Source of the DNA: CBDFLD01 sp965249005
GTDB lineage: Bacteria; Acidobacteriota; UBA6911
Direction of reading: 5' to 3'
NCBI GenBank assembly: GCA_965249005.1
Contig: CBDFLD010000017.1
Coordinates: forward strand, 248,001-312,000
DNA length: 64,000 nt
Shown here one piece after another: positions 55,302 through 63,635 of this stretch. The notes beneath the pieces are model-generated. The model saw only the letters and a list, made by a program, of their open reading frames with translations, was not told the DNA's origin and made no database searches. The position numbers and the translations under genes are program-made. The stretch's first letter is position 1. Each line of letters opens with the position of its first letter.

Positions 55302-56801
55302 ATGCTGAGTTTTGTGGAGCTCGAGCGTGCAGCAAGGATCTTGAATTCCGTGTTGCCAGGGGCTGGGCTGCAACAGGTCGTGCAGTCGGATAATTTCACA
55401 TCGATTCTTACCTTCCAGCGCCGTGATCGCCGCGCCTTGCGGGAAGGGATCGATCCGGTCTTGGTTTCCTGTCGCCCCGATTTCGCTCGTGTATCCCAGT
55501 GCCTGCATGCCCCGACTGAAACGCTGAAGACACCGTCCTTCGCTCAATACGCCCGGGCGCACCTTCGGGGCGCCATGTTTCGCGAGAGTCGGATCCGAGG
55601 AGAGGATCGCCAGCTGTCGATCGAACTCACCAGCAATGGCGGAGTCTTCGAGGTCCTGCTGTCAGTGATGGGTGGGCGCAGCAATATTTATATTCTCGAT
55701 GCCGAGGGTCGTCTTTGCCAGGCCATGCGACCACTGGAGAAGACCCGGCGAGATCTCTCCATTGGAGAGAAATGGTCGGACCCCGCAACACCGCTCCGGT
55801 CGAGGGGTTCGGATCGATGGGCGGAAGCCGCCGATCCGCAATTCCTGAGTCGAGTGGAGGAAACCTACGAACGGCTCGAGGAGGCACAACAGATTGAAGA
55901 ATACGCGAAAAAAGTCTCGAGTGCGATCAAGCGGGAGGTCCGATTGATCGAGCGACGGAGGATAAATACGTTGCTGGACCGGGAAAGCTCCGATCATCTG
56001 GAGGAATACCGGATCAAGGGAGAGTTGTTGAAAGGCTTGCTCCATCGGGTACAGATGGGCGACGACGAGGTTCGGGCAGTCGATTACGAGACCGCGGAGG
56101 AGATTGCCATCGAGCTCGATCGAACCCTTACTCCCGCCGAGAACATGCGGCGGTACTTCAACCGCTACCAGAAGGAAAGACGGCGGGAAAGGGAGACGAG
56201 ACGAAGGTTGGGCGTCTTGGATCAGGAACTCCGATCGGTTGAGCAACTGCGCAGCGAGTTCGAATCATTGCTGCGTTCGGAGCCTACCGATTCCACGGCG
56301 ATACGATCGTTTACTCTGCCGCCGCGAATCCGCAGGGCAGTCGCCTCGGTTCCGGCGCGCACGAGTGCTCGTCGTGAGGCGGACAAGATTCCTGGCAAGT
56401 TGCGTCCTCGGCGGTTTCAGACTGAGACCGGTCTGGAAATCTGGGTGGGGCGAAGTGACGAGGGGAACGATTATTTGACCACCCGAATGGCCCGAGGGAA
56501 CGACCTTTTTTTTCACCTCGAAGACAGCCCGGGAAGTCACGTGGTGCTGCGAACCGAAGGTCGCCAGGATCCACCGCCCAGCGCGCTCTTGGATGCCTGC
56601 GAACTGGCGGTTCACTTCTCACGAATGTCGAGTGTGGATCGGGCCGATGTCCGAGTGGCGTCGATCAAGCATGTCAAGAAACCTTCGGGGGCCAAGCCTG
56701 GTTTGGTCTTCGTGCATCGCGGGAAGACGGTCCACCTTCGCCGCGAGCCGCAGCGACTCCAGCGGCTTCTGGCGTCACGTTTGGATGAAACGGGGAGGTG
56801 A
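55302..56801 (+). CDS. rqcH: NFACT family protein (RqcH/Rqc2 homologue)
   Basis: A 499-residue protein of the Rqc2/RqcH family, which binds stalled large ribosomal subunits and adds alanine tails. The NFACT-N domain covers about residues 1-190. A long coiled region (about 190-330, with many Arg/Glu) follows, and the C-terminal NFACT-R RNA-binding domain (about 370-485) has WVGRSDEGNDYLTTRMARGNDLFFH and GSHVVLR with KPSGAKPGLV. Bacterial members are usually 550-580 residues, so this one is short; an FbpA-type adhesin role is less likely. The first helix-hairpin part may be degenerate. Confidence 0.85.
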   Translation: MLSFVELERAARILNSVLPGAGLQQVVQSDNFTSILTFQRRDRRALREGIDPVLVSCRPDFARVSQCLHAPTETLKTPSFAQYARAHLRGAMFRESRIRGEDRQLSIELTSNGGVFEVLLSVMGGRSNIYILDAEGRLCQAMRPLEKTRRDLSIGEKWSDPATPLRSRGSDRWAEAADPQFLSRVEETYERLEEAQQIEEYAKKVSSAIKREVRLIERRRINTLLDRESSDHLEEYRIKGELLKGLLHRVQMGDDEVRAVDYETAEEIAIELDRTLTPAENMRRYFNRYQKERRRERETRRRLGVLDQELRSVEQLRSEFESLLRSEPTDSTAIRSFTLPPRIRRAVASVPARTSARREADKIPGKLRPRRFQTETGLEIWVGRSDEGNDYLTTRMARGNDLFFHLEDSPGSHVVLRTEGRQDPPPSALLDACELAVHFSRMSSVDRADVRVASIKHVKKPSGAKPGLVFVHRGKTVHLRREPQRLQRLLASRLDETGR

Positions 56802-56803
56802 TG

Positions 56804-57025
56804 CTATTCCTCAGCACTCGTGGCGGAGTGGTCTCTGGCTGGTTTCTTGGGTTCGTAGAGCTGACACGCGAGACCGGAGCTCTCAAAGACAGCTAGCGAA
56901 GGGACCTTCTTGGTTTTGAATCCGAGGGCTCGGCATCCATGGGGTGCCTTGCGGTCCCAGGTCACCTGATAATGCACGCACCGGATGCAGGAGATTACCC
57001 GGATTCCGGATGCCTTTCGAGTCAT
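56804..57025 (-). CDS. Small cysteine-rich protein, conserved but unnamed
   Basis: A 73-residue protein with CIRCVHYQVTWD, PHGCRALGFKT and PSLAVFESSGLACQLYEPKK, giving four or five Cys plus His in a zinc-ribbon-like pattern. I recognise the general shape from conserved short proteins of Deltaproteobacteria-like genomes whose role is unknown. The start ATG lies at 57025, upstream of an inverted-repeat element. Its stop is two bases past the NFACT stop on the other strand. Metal binding is inference. Confidence 0.65.
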   Translation of the reverse strand: MTRKASGIRVISCIRCVHYQVTWDRKAPHGCRALGFKTKKVPSLAVFESSGLACQLYEPKKPARDHSATSAEE

Positions 57026-57041
57026 TAGTTAGTTATCGGGG

Positions 57042-57195
57042 GGGACGTCCCCCACGTTTACCAAGTTATTGGTGGCAGGATCGGCGATGCCCTGGATTTT
57101 GCCCGTTGCTCAGATGTCGTCGAGCAGGACAATCGGCGATGGCAACGATAGAAGTGGAAGTGCAGCGGAAAACTAGGAAACGTGGGGGACGTCCC
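57042..57195. repeat. MITE-like element with 18-bp inverted repeats
   Basis: GGGACGTCCCCCACGTTT at 57042-57059 is exactly inverted as AAACGTGGGGGACGTCCC at 57178-57195, 118 bases apart. The core GGGGACGTCCCC type of palindrome is reminiscent of REP-like elements linked to TnpA_REP transposases. The right arm encodes the last residues (RDVPHV) and stop region of the membrane protein gene. No coding frame inside. Confidence 0.7.
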
Positions 57196-57661
57196 TACTT
57201 TTTTTCGGTAGAACTTTTCGGAGTAGCCATAATAGCGCCGAGCCCAGCACGGCGCTGATCAATGTTCCGACTCCGATCCCCCCGGTCAGGTGCCCCTTCA
57301 TGTGGCGAAGGTGTCCTGGATCCTCCCCAAGGGAGAACTCAGGCCTGGTGAATGCGTTCTCCGTACCCGTATAGACCGCGAACAGGATGGCCGCGATAAT
57401 CAAGATCTGCGTCCAGGCGTTGAGCATGAAACTACACACAATCACGTTCTTGTAGCCGCCGAAGCCCCGGAAATGGATGAGGAAAACAGCCAATACCAGC
57501 GAGACAGCGGCGATCCCCTGGACACTGGCGAGCCAGGCAACAATCGCCGGAGCGCCTGCAGCGAAGACAATGAACCGCAGAACCCAGGGGGCCCCGATCA
57601 AACCAAACAGAGGTGACAGAAAGCGAATGTGATCGCGCATTCCATAACCGTTGATTTTCAT
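57173..57661 (-). CDS. Multipass membrane protein, uncharacterised
   Basis: A 162-residue protein with three or four helices (about 25-45, 49-64, 79-97, and 127-147) and a basic C-terminus RKVLPKKSRDVPHVS. The last six residues or so come from the right arm of the inverted-repeat element, so the native end may have been altered. Its ATG overlaps the stop of the SpoIIE phosphatase gene (ATGA), showing translational coupling. A role as membrane partner of that phosphatase is possible; no family was recognised. Confidence 0.65.
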   Translation of the reverse strand: MKINGYGMRDHIRFLSPLFGLIGAPWVLRFIVFAAGAPAIVAWLASVQGIAAVSLVLAVFLIHFRGFGGYKNVIVCSFMLNAWTQILIIAAILFAVYTGTENAFTRPEFSLGEDPGHLRHMKGHLTGGIGVGTLISAVLGSALLWLLRKVLPKKSRDVPHVS

Positions 57662-58614
57662 TGTTTTCCCTCTCTATGCCCTCCGGGCCCCTCTGTTTGC
57701 TCCGTGGCTCGAATGATCATGAGTGTCATGTCGTCTTCTTGCTCTTTGCCGGACCATCCCTGGACCGCGGCGAGAATCTGGTTCTGGATCTCCTCCACCG
57801 GCGCCGAACGGTTGGACTTCACGAGTTCTTCCAGGCGAGTTCTGCCGAATTCCCTCCCTACCGATTCTCCGGCGTCGGTAATGCCATCGGAAAAGAGCAC
57901 GAGCAGATCGCTGGGGTCCAGGCAGGAGTCTCCCATTTCGAAGTCGAAACTGGAGAATATGCCGAGAGGCACGCCTCCCCGATCGAGTGGTTTCGTGCCG
58001 CAAGTTCCCAGCAGGATCGGAGGATTGTGGCCTGCGTTGACGTAGCGCAGCTGGCGGAGCTCCGGATGCCATTCCCCGTAAAAGAAGGTTGCAAACTTGG
58101 AATCATCCATTACCCGATGAAGGTGATGGTTCAAATGATCCGCGACTTCACTGGGTGATTTGCTGGTCTCGGCGAATGTCCGAAAAAGAGCTTGAAGATT
58201 GGTCATCAGGATCGCGGCCGAGATTCCTTTGCCGCTGATGTCGGCAATCGCGAAGACGAGTCGGCCGTCCGGGAGCTTCAGGAGGTCGTAGTAATCGCCG
58301 CCGACGCCGCGGGCGGGTATGCAGACCGCCGAAAACTCGAGTCCGCCGACTTCGGGTAGCTCCCGAGGGAACAGGGCTTTTTGTACTGAAAGCGCGAAAT
58401 TGAGCTCCGCCGCTTTTCGAGCGAGCTCGTGACGGCTCGCCTGCAGCTCCATCCGGACGCGGTACAAGAGAACAAGCAATACGGCCGCCGCGGTGGTGCC
58501 GCCAAAAGTGAGCGCCCAATCGAGAAGCGCCCTTGCGGGGAGCAGATCGCGACCCACGACCAGAAGTAGAACTGCCGCGAGCAAAAACCCGCCTATGTAT
58601 AATCTCTCTCGCAT
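57658..58614 (-). CDS. Membrane-anchored SpoIIE/PP2C-type serine phosphatase
   Basis: A 318-residue protein with two N-terminal hydrophobic segments (about 7-20 and 33-49), a short coiled linker and a RsbU-like PP2C phosphatase domain. Metal-binding motifs are GGDYYDLL near residue 105 and IADISGKG; then NAGHNPP, LLVLFSDGITDA and DDMTLMIIR, with the catalytic Asp residues intact. Such enzymes dephosphorylate anti-sigma-factor antagonists in partner-switching regulation. No antagonist or anti-sigma gene is adjacent. It is coupled to the small membrane protein by a four-base overlap. Confidence 0.92.
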   Translation of the reverse strand: MRERLYIGGFLLAAVLLLVVGRDLLPARALLDWALTFGGTTAAAVLLVLLYRVRMELQASRHELARKAAELNFALSVQKALFPRELPEVGGLEFSAVCIPARGVGGDYYDLLKLPDGRLVFAIADISGKGISAAILMTNLQALFRTFAETSKSPSEVADHLNHHLHRVMDDSKFATFFYGEWHPELRQLRYVNAGHNPPILLGTCGTKPLDRGGVPLGIFSSFDFEMGDSCLDPSDLLVLFSDGITDAGESVGREFGRTRLEELVKSNRSAPVEEIQNQILAAVQGWSGKEQEDDMTLMIIRATEQTEGPGGHREGKQ

Positions 58615-58731
58615 GTTCGTAGGTGACCGTGTTGGCAGTTACGCCGCCAAGCTCGATTCGCTAAACGATAACACATATTAAGGGGCGGAAGGCGCTAGAC
58701 GGAAAGCGGCCAGCGAGCTCGCCACAGCGAG

Positions 58732-60759
58732 CTACCAGATGTAGTCCTTCGCGGTCTCGCGCCTCTCATGACCGTCGAGTACATGAAGGATCCGGATTTT
58801 TTTCAAACTGAGAGGAGAGACTTGCCCGATTGGGAGGTAGATGATCTTGCGTCCCATTCTCGCGGCTAGGCTCTTGAAAATGGATCGCGGCGGTTTGGCG
58901 GCGAGATAAACGACGAATTGTTGAAGACTGTAATCGAGGGCGGCCAGCAGCAACCTCTCCGACTTGGACCCCGCAAACCAATAATCAGGATCCGACCAGA
59001 CGTCGACCAACCGGCGCGGGGGATAGGTCAGCAGGAAGCCGCCGTATTCCGCACGACCGATTCCGGGTCCGACAATGTTGTCAAACGGATTCGTCGAGTA
59101 GAAGGCCATGTCCGATTCCTGGGTGTGCTCGCCGAGCCATGATTTGCACCATGAGTATCGGTTTTCCTGATCAGCGTCGAAGATGATGACCACCGATCCG
59201 ACTTCCCCTGAGATTTGTTGATACTCCCGGACGTAGAGTTGCTTCTTGTGCCAGTTTCGAATCGTCTCCCTCATGTCGATCCCGTCCAGCAGCGAAGTGG
59301 TAAACGGCTCGACCCGGGCCCGCTCCTCGGACAATATGCTCTTCCCCTTTTTCATTAGAAAGGCCGAGTAGCCCTCCAAGACAATATCTTCCGGAGGGTA
59401 GGAGCAAATGCTGCTGCCGTCGAATTCGCGTGCCCATTCTCCGGGGACGCTTTCTCTTTTCCTCCCCTTCAACCCGGCGGGTCTCTGCCGCTTGTGCCGT
59501 GGGAGACGACGTCGCAAACGAAGCTTCCGGGTGCCCCACCAGATCTCCTCTCCCGAGATATTGATGGTAATCAAATCGGTATCGACTTTCTGATGGTGGC
59601 TGGCGGTCGCCAAATCCCAGAGCTCCCACGCAAAGTTGTCGTCGGCGACCGAGCGCGCCGCCACGGTGAGGTCAAACAGTCCTGACACGAGTCGGTGGTC
59701 CAGTAGAGACAGGTTCCGCAAGTAACGAGCCATGAGATGGTGCTGCCAAGAGTGCAGTTTCTCCCCTGTGTTTTGAACGTAACACCTTTCCGCCTCTCGG
59801 AGGAGCTGGAAGTTCAAACGCTGCCGATCCATGACGGTTGGGAGGGTCGCACTCCGCGGAGCTTCAACCGAGGAAGGCTCGCCCGCGGTCTCAGTGGGTG
59901 CCCGGTCCAGGTCTACCCGTCGGGCTGTTTGCCCGACCCGTCGGGCTGTTCGCCTGACCGCCGCACCGAGCTGCTGCTCTCGTGTTTCACGTGTGTTTGA
60001 AATGACTTGAAAGCCGCCGATCTCCTGAACGGTCTGAGTGGATCCGGGGGGATCGGCCTCCGGCGTGCCTTGGCGCCGAGCCTCGTAGCACGACTGCAAG
60101 AAGGGGAACTCGATCAGAACTTCTCCCAGGCATTCGGGATGGAGATTACAGACCCGGACGTCTTTGCGGCGAGCCCGTGCCAGCGGGACGGACTGTTCGG
60201 TTTCCATCGCCTCGAGCACCAGGTCGAGCAGGTTCAAGGAGAGTACGACCAACACCTCGGCGCCAGGTTCGGCATTCTGAAGGCTCCATGCGATTCCCGC
60301 GGCGTGACGCCGCAGCTGAAAGGGCGCACTCCGCGGTATTTTCCGAAAGGCCGAGCAGTAGGCAGCATATCCAATTCGGGACACCGCGTAGCTGTCCGGG
60401 CAAGAATCCAGCTTCGGCGGTTGGTAGCCCAGGTCGGGATCCACGAACGAGATCTTCAACCCCCTCTCTTCGGCGGTTCTCACCGCCTCGACCATCGGAT
60501 CCGTGATCTCCACGGGCAGGTATACCGCGCGATTCGCGACGGAGTCTTCGTAAAGAATGGCGGAGAGCTCCGGTAGGCGCGCGACGGCCTTGCGATAGGA
60601 TTCCTCCATGGTTTTGGGCAGCTCTACCGCCACAACCTCAGGAGGATTCTCCAGAATCTGTTCGCGGACCAGGGCGGCGAATTCCATGCGACCCGGCACG
60701 ACCGGCAGGTAACGGTATCGCCCCAGTCGCAAGCCTCCCGGCCCGCTAAAATCGGGCAT
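58732..60759 (-). CDS. Large TraB/PrgY-like protein, partner of a MoxR ATPase
   Basis: A 675-residue protein without signal peptide. Residues about 10-200 (PPEVVAVELPKTMEESYRKA, LKISFVDPDL) resemble the TraB/PrgY/ChaN-like fold and the start of DUF5682 proteins. Residues about 265-295 are Arg/Thr-rich with a seven-residue tandem repeat, followed by a helical middle (LRRRLPRHKRQRPAG, basic) and a C-terminal alpha/beta part with VVIIFDADQENRY. It overlaps the MoxR gene by 14 bases, so they are coupled. DUF5682 genes likewise sit beside MoxR and VWA genes, but no VWA gene is here. Function is unknown. Confidence 0.75.
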   Translation of the reverse strand: MPDFSGPGGLRLGRYRYLPVVPGRMEFAALVREQILENPPEVVAVELPKTMEESYRKAVARLPELSAILYEDSVANRAVYLPVEITDPMVEAVRTAEERGLKISFVDPDLGYQPPKLDSCPDSYAVSRIGYAAYCSAFRKIPRSAPFQLRRHAAGIAWSLQNAEPGAEVLVVLSLNLLDLVLEAMETEQSVPLARARRKDVRVCNLHPECLGEVLIEFPFLQSCYEARRQGTPEADPPGSTQTVQEIGGFQVISNTRETREQQLGAAVRRTARRVGQTARRVDLDRAPTETAGEPSSVEAPRSATLPTVMDRQRLNFQLLREAERCYVQNTGEKLHSWQHHLMARYLRNLSLLDHRLVSGLFDLTVAARSVADDNFAWELWDLATASHHQKVDTDLITINISGEEIWWGTRKLRLRRRLPRHKRQRPAGLKGRKRESVPGEWAREFDGSSICSYPPEDIVLEGYSAFLMKKGKSILSEERARVEPFTTSLLDGIDMRETIRNWHKKQLYVREYQQISGEVGSVVIIFDADQENRYSWCKSWLGEHTQESDMAFYSTNPFDNIVGPGIGRAEYGGFLLTYPPRRLVDVWSDPDYWFAGSKSERLLLAALDYSLQQFVVYLAAKPPRSIFKSLAARMGRKIIYLPIGQVSPLSLKKIRILHVLDGHERRETAKDYIW

Positions 60760-61585
60760 ACCGCAGAGCCTCTTCGCCGAGCGTCTGATAAACCGCGGTT
60801 CGCAGGAGGGAATCCAGCTCCCTGGGAGGTGTCATGCGCAAGAGCTTGAGAGTGAAGCGAGCGATGTTGATCCCGTCGCGGACCGTATAGTTTTCGTCGG
60901 CCTCGTGGGCAGCCTGTAGAAAATCCGTGACGTACTGGAGAATCTCGTCCTCGGCAAAGGGCAAGTTTTCTTTCAAAATGCGCAACTCTTCCTCGCCATC
61001 GGGGAAGTCGAGCAGGATTTGAGGTTGAAGCCTGGAATGGATGTACTCCGGCAGCTCGAAGGTCGACGCGTCTTCGTTCATCGTTACGACAAAGCGAAAA
61101 TCGGGATGAGCCTTGATCTTGATCCCGGCCACGATCGATTCCACGTAGCGGCGGCTATCCAGAAGGGGCGCCAGGCTGGCCCAGCTCTTCTCGCTCATTC
61201 GGTTACCTTCGTCCAGTATTACCACGCCACCGACGATCATGGCCGAAACCAACGGGGATGCTACATAGCGGAGTTGCCCCTGTGCCTCGATCACGGGAGT
61301 CACTAGCAAATCTTCGGGCCGGGTGTCCAGGGTGGCCTGAAGTATGTAGACTTCCCGTCCCATCCTCTTGCCGACGGCGTAGGCGAGAGTAGTCTTCCCC
61401 ACCCCCGGTTTGCCCAGGAGGCGAGGGTTCATGGGCACGTCGTCCTCGTCGACGATGAGCCATGCCGCCATCAGCTGCCGCATCAGATCTTCCTGTCCCA
61501 CCCACTGGATCGTCAGATCGTCCGGATGCGCCAGGTGCAGCACTACGTCATCGATGGTCACCGTGCGTTTCGATTTGGACGTCAC
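60746..61585 (-). CDS. MoxR-type AAA+ ATPase
   Basis: A 279-residue AAA+ protein. Walker A GKPGVGKT is at 58-65 and Walker B VVILDEGNRM near 121-130; FRFVVTMNEDAS supplies sensor 1 and the late helices the lid. This is the MoxR/CbxX chaperone layout, which usually loads metal or cofactor on a VWA-containing partner. Here the co-encoded protein is the 675-residue TraB-like protein, whose start overlaps this gene. A set of direct repeats lies upstream (61628-61747). The start is the ATG at 61585. Confidence 0.9.
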   Translation of the reverse strand: MTSKSKRTVTIDDVVLHLAHPDDLTIQWVGQEDLMRQLMAAWLIVDEDDVPMNPRLLGKPGVGKTTLAYAVGKRMGREVYILQATLDTRPEDLLVTPVIEAQGQLRYVASPLVSAMIVGGVVILDEGNRMSEKSWASLAPLLDSRRYVESIVAGIKIKAHPDFRFVVTMNEDASTFELPEYIHSRLQPQILLDFPDGEEELRILKENLPFAEDEILQYVTDFLQAAHEADENYTVRDGINIARFTLKLLRMTPPRELDSLLRTAVYQTLGEEALRYARF

Positions 61586-61627
61586 TTCATAGCCACCTTT
61601 GTCGATTTAGGAACCTTACAAAGTCTA

Positions 61628-61747
61628 AAGATGCGACAACCCTGGCGTATTTGTCAAATCTCGTTATCGCAAATGCGCCAACCCTAGTGTGTTTATCAAA
61701 TCTCGTATTTCCGGGCCAGGACCCCTATTCGCAAATGCGCCAACCTT
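61628..61747. repeat. Direct repeats upstream of the MoxR gene
   Basis: Units with ATGCGACAACCCT...TCAAATCTCGT (from 61631) and ATGCGCCAACCCT...TCAAATCTCGT (from 61673) are about 42 bases apart. A partial third, GCAAATGCGCCAACC, starts at 61731. The spacing of about four helical turns could present several operator sites to the divergent promoters of the MoxR and M20 genes, or be a small tandem repeat without function. Confidence 0.55.
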
Positions 61748-61867
61748 TGTTGACGCCGGGCAAAGTGGTGCCGAGATGGTCCTTGGGAAAAATCTCGGCT
61801 TGGTTTATATTCCGGAGCTGCGAGAGAACAGAGGCTCCCGACATGCATCGGGCAGAAAAGAGGCGAC

Positions 61868-63496
61868 ATGCATATTCTTTTCAACTGTATAGGGATCATC
61901 GCGGTCGGATTGATCGCGACCCGGGAGGCCATGCCGGTCCAGAGCACGGATGAACCGCAGGCCGCTTCTGCGGATGACAGAATCGAATCGCTGAAGCTGG
62001 AAGCTGCGCAGCAGGTCGAGCACTTGGCAGAACTCAGCCAGCAGATGGTCGACATGGTCTTCAGTCTGGGCGAGCTGGGGTTTCAGGAGTTTCAAACATC
62101 GAGGTATCTCACCGGTATTCTCAGGAAAAACGGTTTCTCGATTCAAGAAGGCATCGCCGGGATTCCGACGGCGTGGCTTGCAACCTACGGATCGGGAAAA
62201 CCCGTCATTTCTTTGGGCTCGGATATTGATTGTATTCCTCAGGCGTCACAGAGGCCGGGAGTCGCCTATCGATCCCCGATCGTGGACGGGGCACCAGGAC
62301 ACGGCGAGGGTCATAACTCGGGTGTGCCACTCAACATCACGGCCGCGCTCGCAATCAAGGGCCTCATGGAGCGAGAGGGGATCGGCGGCACAATTCAGCT
62401 GTGGCCCGGTGTGGCCGAAGAACAACTCGGAACAAAGGCCTATTATGTGCGTGCCGGCGTTTTTGGCGGGGTCGATGCGGTTCTCTATAATCACGTCAGC
62501 AGCGGCTTCGGAACGGCTTGGGGCGATAGCAGAGGAAACGGCCTCGTTTCTGTCGAATATACCTTTGCGGGTGCCAGTGCTCACAGTGCAGGTGCTCCGT
62601 GGCGCGGCCGAAGCGCACTCGATGCCGTTGAACTGATGAACATTGGGTGGAATTTTCGCCGTGAACACTTGCGCATCCAGCAACGATCGCATTACGTGGT
62701 GACCAACGGCGGGGATCAGCCCAATGTCGTGCCCCGCAATGCATCAGTGTGGTATTTCTTCAGGGAGACGACGTATCCCCGGATCCGAGAGATGTGGGCC
62801 ATTGGCGACCGGATGGCGGAGGCGGCCGCCATGATGACCGACACGGACGTCACCTCACGAGTACTGGGATCGGCCTGGACACCGCATATGAACAAGATCC
62901 TCGCCGAGACGATCCATGCCAATATTGACAAGGTCGGGCTTCCCGAGTGGAGCGAGGACGACCAAAAATTGGCCAAAGCGCTGCAAAAGGAGCTGCAGGT
63001 GCCGGACAACGGACTGATTGCATCGATCCAACCCTTGCAGGGTAAGCCAAGTATTCCGGATGGTGAAAAGCGCGGGGGCGGATCGGACGATATTGGGGAC
63101 GTTTCTTGGACGGTGCCCACCGCCTCACTGTGGTTCCCGGCGAACATTGCCGCAGGTCCAGGCCATAGCTGGGCGAACGCGGTTGCCATGGCGACACCGA
63201 TTGCCCACAAAGGAGTCCTGGCTGGCGCAAAAGTCCAGGCCATGACCATGCTGGACTTGCTCCTGCGGCCGAATCTGTTGAAGGAATCGTGGAACTATTT
63301 TCGTGACAAACAAACGAGCGAATCCCAGTATGAGCCGCTCATCCGACCGAAAGACGAGCCGGCGATTTGGCTCAACGAGTCCATCATGAATCAGTACCGC
63401 CCGGTAATGCGCCCCTACTACTTTGACCCTTCCAGGTACAAGACCTACCTGCAACAACTCGGCATCCAGTATCCGACTGTTCGCTCCGATCCCTGA
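61868..63496 (+). CDS. M20-family peptidase, p-aminobenzoyl-glutamate hydrolase-like
   Basis: A 542-residue exported zinc hydrolase with a short signal sequence (MHILFNCIGIIAVGLIATRE). Metal-site segments are SLGSDIDCIPQAS, GHGEGHNSG, WPGVAEEQLG and the late PGHSW region. The sequence fits the AbgB/amidohydrolase subgroup that removes glutamate or other amino acids from N-acyl conjugates. The dimerisation domain contains SAHSAGAPWRGRSALDAVELMN. It is unlike the shorter M20D enzyme at 16.8 kb. Repeats occupy the upstream region. Convincing family, unknown substrate. Confidence 0.88.
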   Translation: MHILFNCIGIIAVGLIATREAMPVQSTDEPQAASADDRIESLKLEAAQQVEHLAELSQQMVDMVFSLGELGFQEFQTSRYLTGILRKNGFSIQEGIAGIPTAWLATYGSGKPVISLGSDIDCIPQASQRPGVAYRSPIVDGAPGHGEGHNSGVPLNITAALAIKGLMEREGIGGTIQLWPGVAEEQLGTKAYYVRAGVFGGVDAVLYNHVSSGFGTAWGDSRGNGLVSVEYTFAGASAHSAGAPWRGRSALDAVELMNIGWNFRREHLRIQQRSHYVVTNGGDQPNVVPRNASVWYFFRETTYPRIREMWAIGDRMAEAAAMMTDTDVTSRVLGSAWTPHMNKILAETIHANIDKVGLPEWSEDDQKLAKALQKELQVPDNGLIASIQPLQGKPSIPDGEKRGGGSDDIGDVSWTVPTASLWFPANIAAGPGHSWANAVAMATPIAHKGVLAGAKVQAMTMLDLLLRPNLLKESWNYFRDKQTSESQYEPLIRPKDEPAIWLNESIMNQYRPVMRPYYFDPSRYKTYLQQLGIQYPTVRSDP

Positions 63497-63635
63497 ATCT
63501 CCTTCTCTCGACTGGCGTTACTATATCTTGCAAATAGAGTAACGATGCCACAAAGCTCGGTCGAAGAAGCTAGGGATGGTGTGTCTGCCTGGAGCAGTGC
63601 GCCAAATGATGCAACAGCCCTAAGGTGATCCACCC

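Noticed and set aside
61621..61750. CRISPR array
   Set aside because: Only two and a half imperfect units, no constant spacers, and no cas genes in the window.
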